Part shown: piece after piece, positions 13,013-13,071 of the stretch
How positions within the stretch are numbered: the first letter of the stretch is position 1
Layout of the letters: each line of letters starts with the position of its first letter
NCBI GenBank assembly: GCA_002403995.1
Contig: DHIV01000066.1
Coordinates: 1 to 13,071 of the forward strand
Length of the DNA stretch: 13,071 nucleotides
Origin: Gallionella sp. UBA4737
GTDB lineage: Bacteria; Pseudomonadota; Gammaproteobacteria; Burkholderiales; Gallionellaceae
Reading direction: 5' to 3'
Translations under genes and position numbers: made by a program
Notes under the pieces: generated by a model
Told to the model about the DNA's origin: nothing
Databases searched by the model: none
Seen by the model: only the letters and a program-made list of their open reading frames with translations

Positions 13013-13038
13013 AGATTTTCGGTTTTGACTTTCGCATT

Positions 13039-13071
13039 TCATCCCCTGAGCGCCGCCTCGATCAGACGCAA
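13039..13071 (-). CDS. Possible 3' end of a gene cut by the right edge
   Basis: On the - strand the window opens with a frame reading LRLIEAALRG followed by TGA (13041-13039). The helical, Ala/Leu/Arg-rich wording is typical of a protein end, and the repeat hairpin follows at a natural distance. Ten codons cannot identify the protein. Confidence 0.35.
   Translation of the reverse strand: MRLIEAALRG

Noticed and set aside
1..13071. CRISPR arrays, rRNA genes, phage genes or intact transposases
   Set aside because: No regularly spaced repeats, rRNA-like sequence, or transposase/integrase motifs are visible on either strand.

Overview
The window looks like core chromosome of a betaproteobacterium, most likely in or near the Nitrosomonadales (Gallionellaceae/Nitrosomonadaceae type). 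This is an inference from protein wording, moderate GC and the dispersed intergenic repeats; no 16S or other decisive marker is present.

From left to right: (1) positions 1-590 hold the tail of an unresolved frame with a faint cupin-like look and about 330 bases with no convincing gene, ending in a TATAAT promoter element. (2) fabI (enoyl-ACP reductase) lies on the + strand and converges on the rest of the window at a bidirectional hairpin terminator. (3) From about 11.0 kb down to 1.5 kb, all genes lie on the - strand. In transcription order they are acuI-like reductase, tRNA-Leu(UAG), tig, clpP, clpX, lon, hupB, tRNA-Val(UAC), tRNA-Asp(GUC), ppiD. The tig-clpP-clpX-lon-hupB-ppiD order is the same protein-quality-control cluster known from E. 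coli, here with tRNA genes at both ends of it. (4) Upstream of acuI is a type II toxin-antitoxin pair (RelE/ParE-fold toxin first, HTH antitoxin second). It has a TTGACA promoter and a palindrome over its start. (5) Positions 11.7-13.07 kb are accessory: a dispersed repeat about 240 bases long, a REPIN-like double hairpin, two orphan genes on the - strand, another copy of the same hairpin core, and the last codons of a gene cut by the window edge.

The central block works as one folding and degradation unit. Trigger factor folds nascent chains at the ribosome, ClpXP and Lon degrade misfolded or tagged proteins, and PpiD assists proteins leaving the Sec translocon. HU beta compacts DNA and is a known Lon substrate in E. 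coli. Regulation visible in the sequence includes an almost consensus sigma-32 heat-shock promoter directly before lon, a sigma-70 promoter before hupB, an extended -10 promoter before tRNA-Leu/tig, and a factor-independent terminator after tRNA-Asp. That layout suggests hupB and the two tRNAs share a transcript.

I found no clear new defence or biosynthetic system. The least explained material is the repeat-bracketed orphan gene pair at 12.09-12.93 kb, the unusual start sites of the toxin (GTG, possibly leaderless) and of acuI (no ATG; possible ATT or TTG), and the non-coding stretch before fabI.
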